Positions 61,101-64,000 of a stretch of DNA of 64,000 nt are shown here, piece after piece (positions within the stretch are counted from its first letter, which is position 1; the number at the start of each line of letters is the position of its first letter). A program made the translations under genes and the position numbers. The notes under the pieces were generated by a model. The model was not told the DNA's origin. It saw only the letters and a program-made list of their open reading frames with translations, and did not search any database. The DNA comes from Hirudinaria manillensis (taxonomy: Eukaryota > Annelida > Clitellata > Hirudinida > Hirudinidae), in contig CM067530.1 of assembly GCA_034509925.1 (NCBI GenBank), positions 10,724,501 through 10,788,500 of the forward strand. The letters are read 5' to 3'.

Positions 61101-64000
61101 GGAAGTCGTAACGAAAAAGATGATCGACAGATGGAAAGAGGAAGGACTAAATGATGACGGAAGTTCAAAGTTCGTCCTTCCTTCCACCGAAATCCTGTGC
61201 TTGAAATCCAACCCTGATGTGAGCAAAAGTTCCCCATTTGGACCCAAGAGCCACATTCTCTCACTAAATAGTCACCCATTGGCTATAACCCGATCCAATG
61301 ACATCAACTCTCTGGAGAGTAGAAATCTGGTCGAGCTGAAAGAGTTTATCTCTGTTTTAGGTAGGTTTGGAATGGAAGCAGTAGTGGCTGATAATAGTAA
61401 AAATGATGCCCGTATGATACTGATGATGGCTATGATAATGGGGCCAATTAATTAGTGGTTAACAGACATTAACAGTAATGAAGCTATTGATGACAGTAAT
61501 GACTAAGAGTTTTCACCTCTAGGATCATCATCAAGTGGTCTCTACCAAGAGGAAATGAGACTCTTCCTTAACATGAATGACATCAACTCTGTCTCTACCC
61601 TCCAACAGCCCGATCTGCAGGAGGAGCTTTCGAATGAAAGGAAGTCTTCCAAGAGCGAGTCCAAAGGCAGGCGCAGGAAGTCGAAGAAGGAGTCCGGGCC
61701 TCCGAGGAAGAAATCCAAAGTATCCGTCGACGAAGAGGAAGGCGGTGACAAGAAGAACGAAGTAGAGGAGTTGTACTTGGTACTCTCTCAGGCCTTTAGC
61801 AATAACTTGAATAGAAAAACTTCTGCCAAGAAGAAAAAGAAGAAGGAGGAGCAGGAAGAGGTCGAGCAGAAGAATGTCGTTCGTCCCGAGAGCACGGAAA
61901 CGGCAGAAGCTGATGAACTGTTGATTAAAGGCCCCGATCTTGTCCGTGAAAACAATAAGGAGGAATCTAGAGGGAATACAAATATGGCTGATGCTGTTGA
62001 TAGAATTAATGGTGATGACGATGATGACAAGGTTAAGGCTGGAGATAATAGCGATGATGATGATGAAAATCTCATTGCCAGCTACGGATCAGCTAACGTA
62101 AGCCTCGAAGGAGACCAACTAGAAGGTGAAGTCAGAGATAAAGATAAAATTGATGTAGGAAATAATGAGAACGACAAAAAAGGAATTGACGGTGGTGATG
62201 ACGACGACGACGATGATGATGATGGTGACAGTGATGGTGGTGGGGCTTATACCATTCCCCCTCCACCAGATCCTGGTGAAATCCCAGACCTGTTGTCAGC
62301 CTTTGAGAGGGATCTGTCGAGTAATGGACTGGTTGAGGTGGACATTTTCAAGCTGTTCAGAAGCTGGAAATTGGAGGTTGCAAAATCGGATTTAGATGGA
62401 GATGGTGAAGATGATGATGACGACAATGATCGTTGTGATGTCGATGAAGAATTACCAGATGGAATGTTGGTAGACCAAAATGGAGACCAATCACCATCTG
62501 AGGTTGGGGTGGCGAATGCTGCTGACATTATTAAACTAAACGACGAAGATGAAGATGAGATCTTGGTTGATGATGAACCCAAGAGTGGAAAGGTCAGTCC
62601 CCTCAAAAGTGCCAGCATCGAGCTGAAATCTCAGCTTCATCTGACAGAACTCCAAACAGGGACAAAAGGGACCAAAGACACTCAAGCCAAGACAAAGCAG
62701 CTGAGCCTGAAAAACATATCAGGTTTATTGGACTCCTCCATCATGGAGGTCAAAGAGTCTGATTTCAAGGCATGGAGCCAAAGCTACAACAGAAACAATG
62801 TTGAGACTGAGTCTGCGGATGATATCAAGGATGGGAAAACAGGCAAAATATTTTTGGACCGAAGTGCCTTCAGAGCTTCAAAAGTATTTGAAATTGAATC
62901 GAGGCCTAATGGAGTTGTCGACACCGTTCAAGATTCAATTGACTTTGGCCATTGTGACGAGTTCAAAGACGACGACGACCCAGACGTCATACCGTCATCT
63001 CCAAACCCAAAAAACCTCGATGACAACGTTAATCCGAGTGGCAAGAAAGATGGCGCCTCCGATGGAGATAACAGTATCAAAGATCCAGATATAGTCTTTC
63101 CATCTCCGAATGTCAAAAGTTCCAGATCCATCAGAAGGATCCGTAGCTCGAGGGTCAACTTCTCGAGGGTCAACTTCTCGAGGCATTTCTCATCATCCAC
63201 TCCAGCATTTAATCCTCTTCTTGAGCCAGCCTCCATTCAACAACAGATAATTTCTAACCGGGATGATAGCATCGTGCCTAAAAATACGGAAAAAATTGAG
63301 ATCAGTGATGATGATGATGACGACGAAGTTAAGGGTCATCGTAATGTGCAGAAGCAAGTTTATGCTAACAATGACAATCGTGTTCTGAAGACAAATGGTG
63401 GAAAACATGGGGAAAATCTTCTCTCTGGTTTAGATGATGTCAAAACTCCGAGGCAAAAACTTCTTGATGCTTCAGCTGGAGTTTCTTACGAGCCCGATTT
63501 CCACACCTTCCTGGATGAATTCGAGAAGGATTTCTTTTTTAGCGACAAAGATGACGATCCGGTGGTTCTCTCAGTCGTCAATCTGCCCGTGGAATTGCCT
63601 CAGAAATCCAGCGAAGGCTTGAACCGACTCAAGAAACAGCTGGCGGATGCCTCCCAACTGACACATTCCCAGGCCCTCGAATGCCTGGATTACTCAAACA
63701 TCTTTGCTGAAAAGGATCTCGGCAAAGCAGACACCCCTGCCAAACTTCCTCAGGTCACTCAAGGAATGACGAGCAGATCTGCTCTCGAATCCCAGCGAGA
63801 AATCGGCCACCGGTGTGCCGAGAAATTTACCGATTTCAAGCCGGCTGCGGAAGAAATCCTGCCTAGTTTTGACATTGACTTTGACTTGGACAATTGGTCA
63901 GACGACGACATAGTGCCGTCGAGTCCCCCAAAAATCCAAAGGAATCCCACGTCTGCATTAAGTCAAGCATCTCTGGTGAAAAAAATTTCTGACCCCAATC
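58158..64000 (+). CDS. FANCM: FANCM DNA translocase (3' end beyond window)
   Basis: Exons 58158-59561, 59841-60243, 60482-61360 and 61523 to the window edge stay in frame. FANCM anchors the Fanconi anaemia core complex at stalled forks and remodels branched DNA. The N-terminus has an MTLLESWASLG motif like the human TLFQTWGSS, then NVIDLCDSDDELLL, which fits a SUMO-interacting motif. The SF2 helicase starts at WIYPTNRPLRDYQ: Walker A PTGLGKT, motif Ia MAPTKPLVAQQ, DEAH in VVDEAHKALG, motif III ALSATPGSD, motif IV MIFSSFRDSV, motif V STCIGEEGLDIGEVDL and motif VI QRMGRTGRKRQGR, all intact. The helicase insert (SLYHGYELLLRHGL) is present. Exon 4 is long, acidic and disordered, with Asp runs from GAT repeats and repeated VIPSSP/IVPSSPP motifs. 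The FANCM-type ERCC4/HhH C-terminus is not reached. Confidence 0.97.

Overview
The window is nuclear DNA of an invertebrate animal. Genes carry many short exons with GT-AG (and some GC-AG) introns, introns and spacers are AT-rich and crowded with ATG/ATC, CTCA and GAAT microsatellites, and nearly every gene has a recognisable human counterpart. A ten-cysteine macin-type antimicrobial domain points to a lophotrochozoan (annelid, mollusc or relative), because macins are known from annelids, molluscs and cnidarians. That placement is inference. All names come from reading translations against remembered families; no search was run.

Layout: 1.3-6.0 kb holds a small tandem histone H4 array (one decayed copy, two intact copies) with a 5'-truncated CR1-like LINE in the second spacer. 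6.2-10.2 kb (-) is PARPBP/PARI, head-to-head with mL64 (GADD45GIP1) at 10.5-11.8 kb (+). 12.0-12.4 kb (-) encodes a macin domain behind a transmembrane segment, facing a short transmembrane ORF at 13.3-13.6 kb (+). 15.1-34.6 kb (-) is afadin. 35.3-37.3 kb (+) is seipin and 37.8-38.6 kb (+) is an AIRIM/C1orf109-like gene. 39.5-47.4 kb (-) is HOIP/RNF31. 48.4-50.1 kb (+) is a secreted LDLa-repeat protein. 51.3-53.3 kb (-) is TMEM41B and 53.7-56.3 kb (-) a TEDC2-like centriole gene. 57.0-57.8 kb (+) is an unrecognised 198-residue protein. 58.2 kb to the right edge (+) is FANCM, incomplete.

The genes do not form one pathway, but themes recur: replication-fork and recombination control (PARPBP, FANCM), ER lipid handling (seipin, TMEM41B), innate immunity (macin, HOIP) and cell junction/cytoskeleton (afadin, TEDC2). 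Most genes sit in divergent pairs with short shared upstream regions. The most interesting item is the macin with a predicted type II membrane anchor; next are the chimeric H4 array and the complementary intronic repeats that flank afadin exons 2-6.
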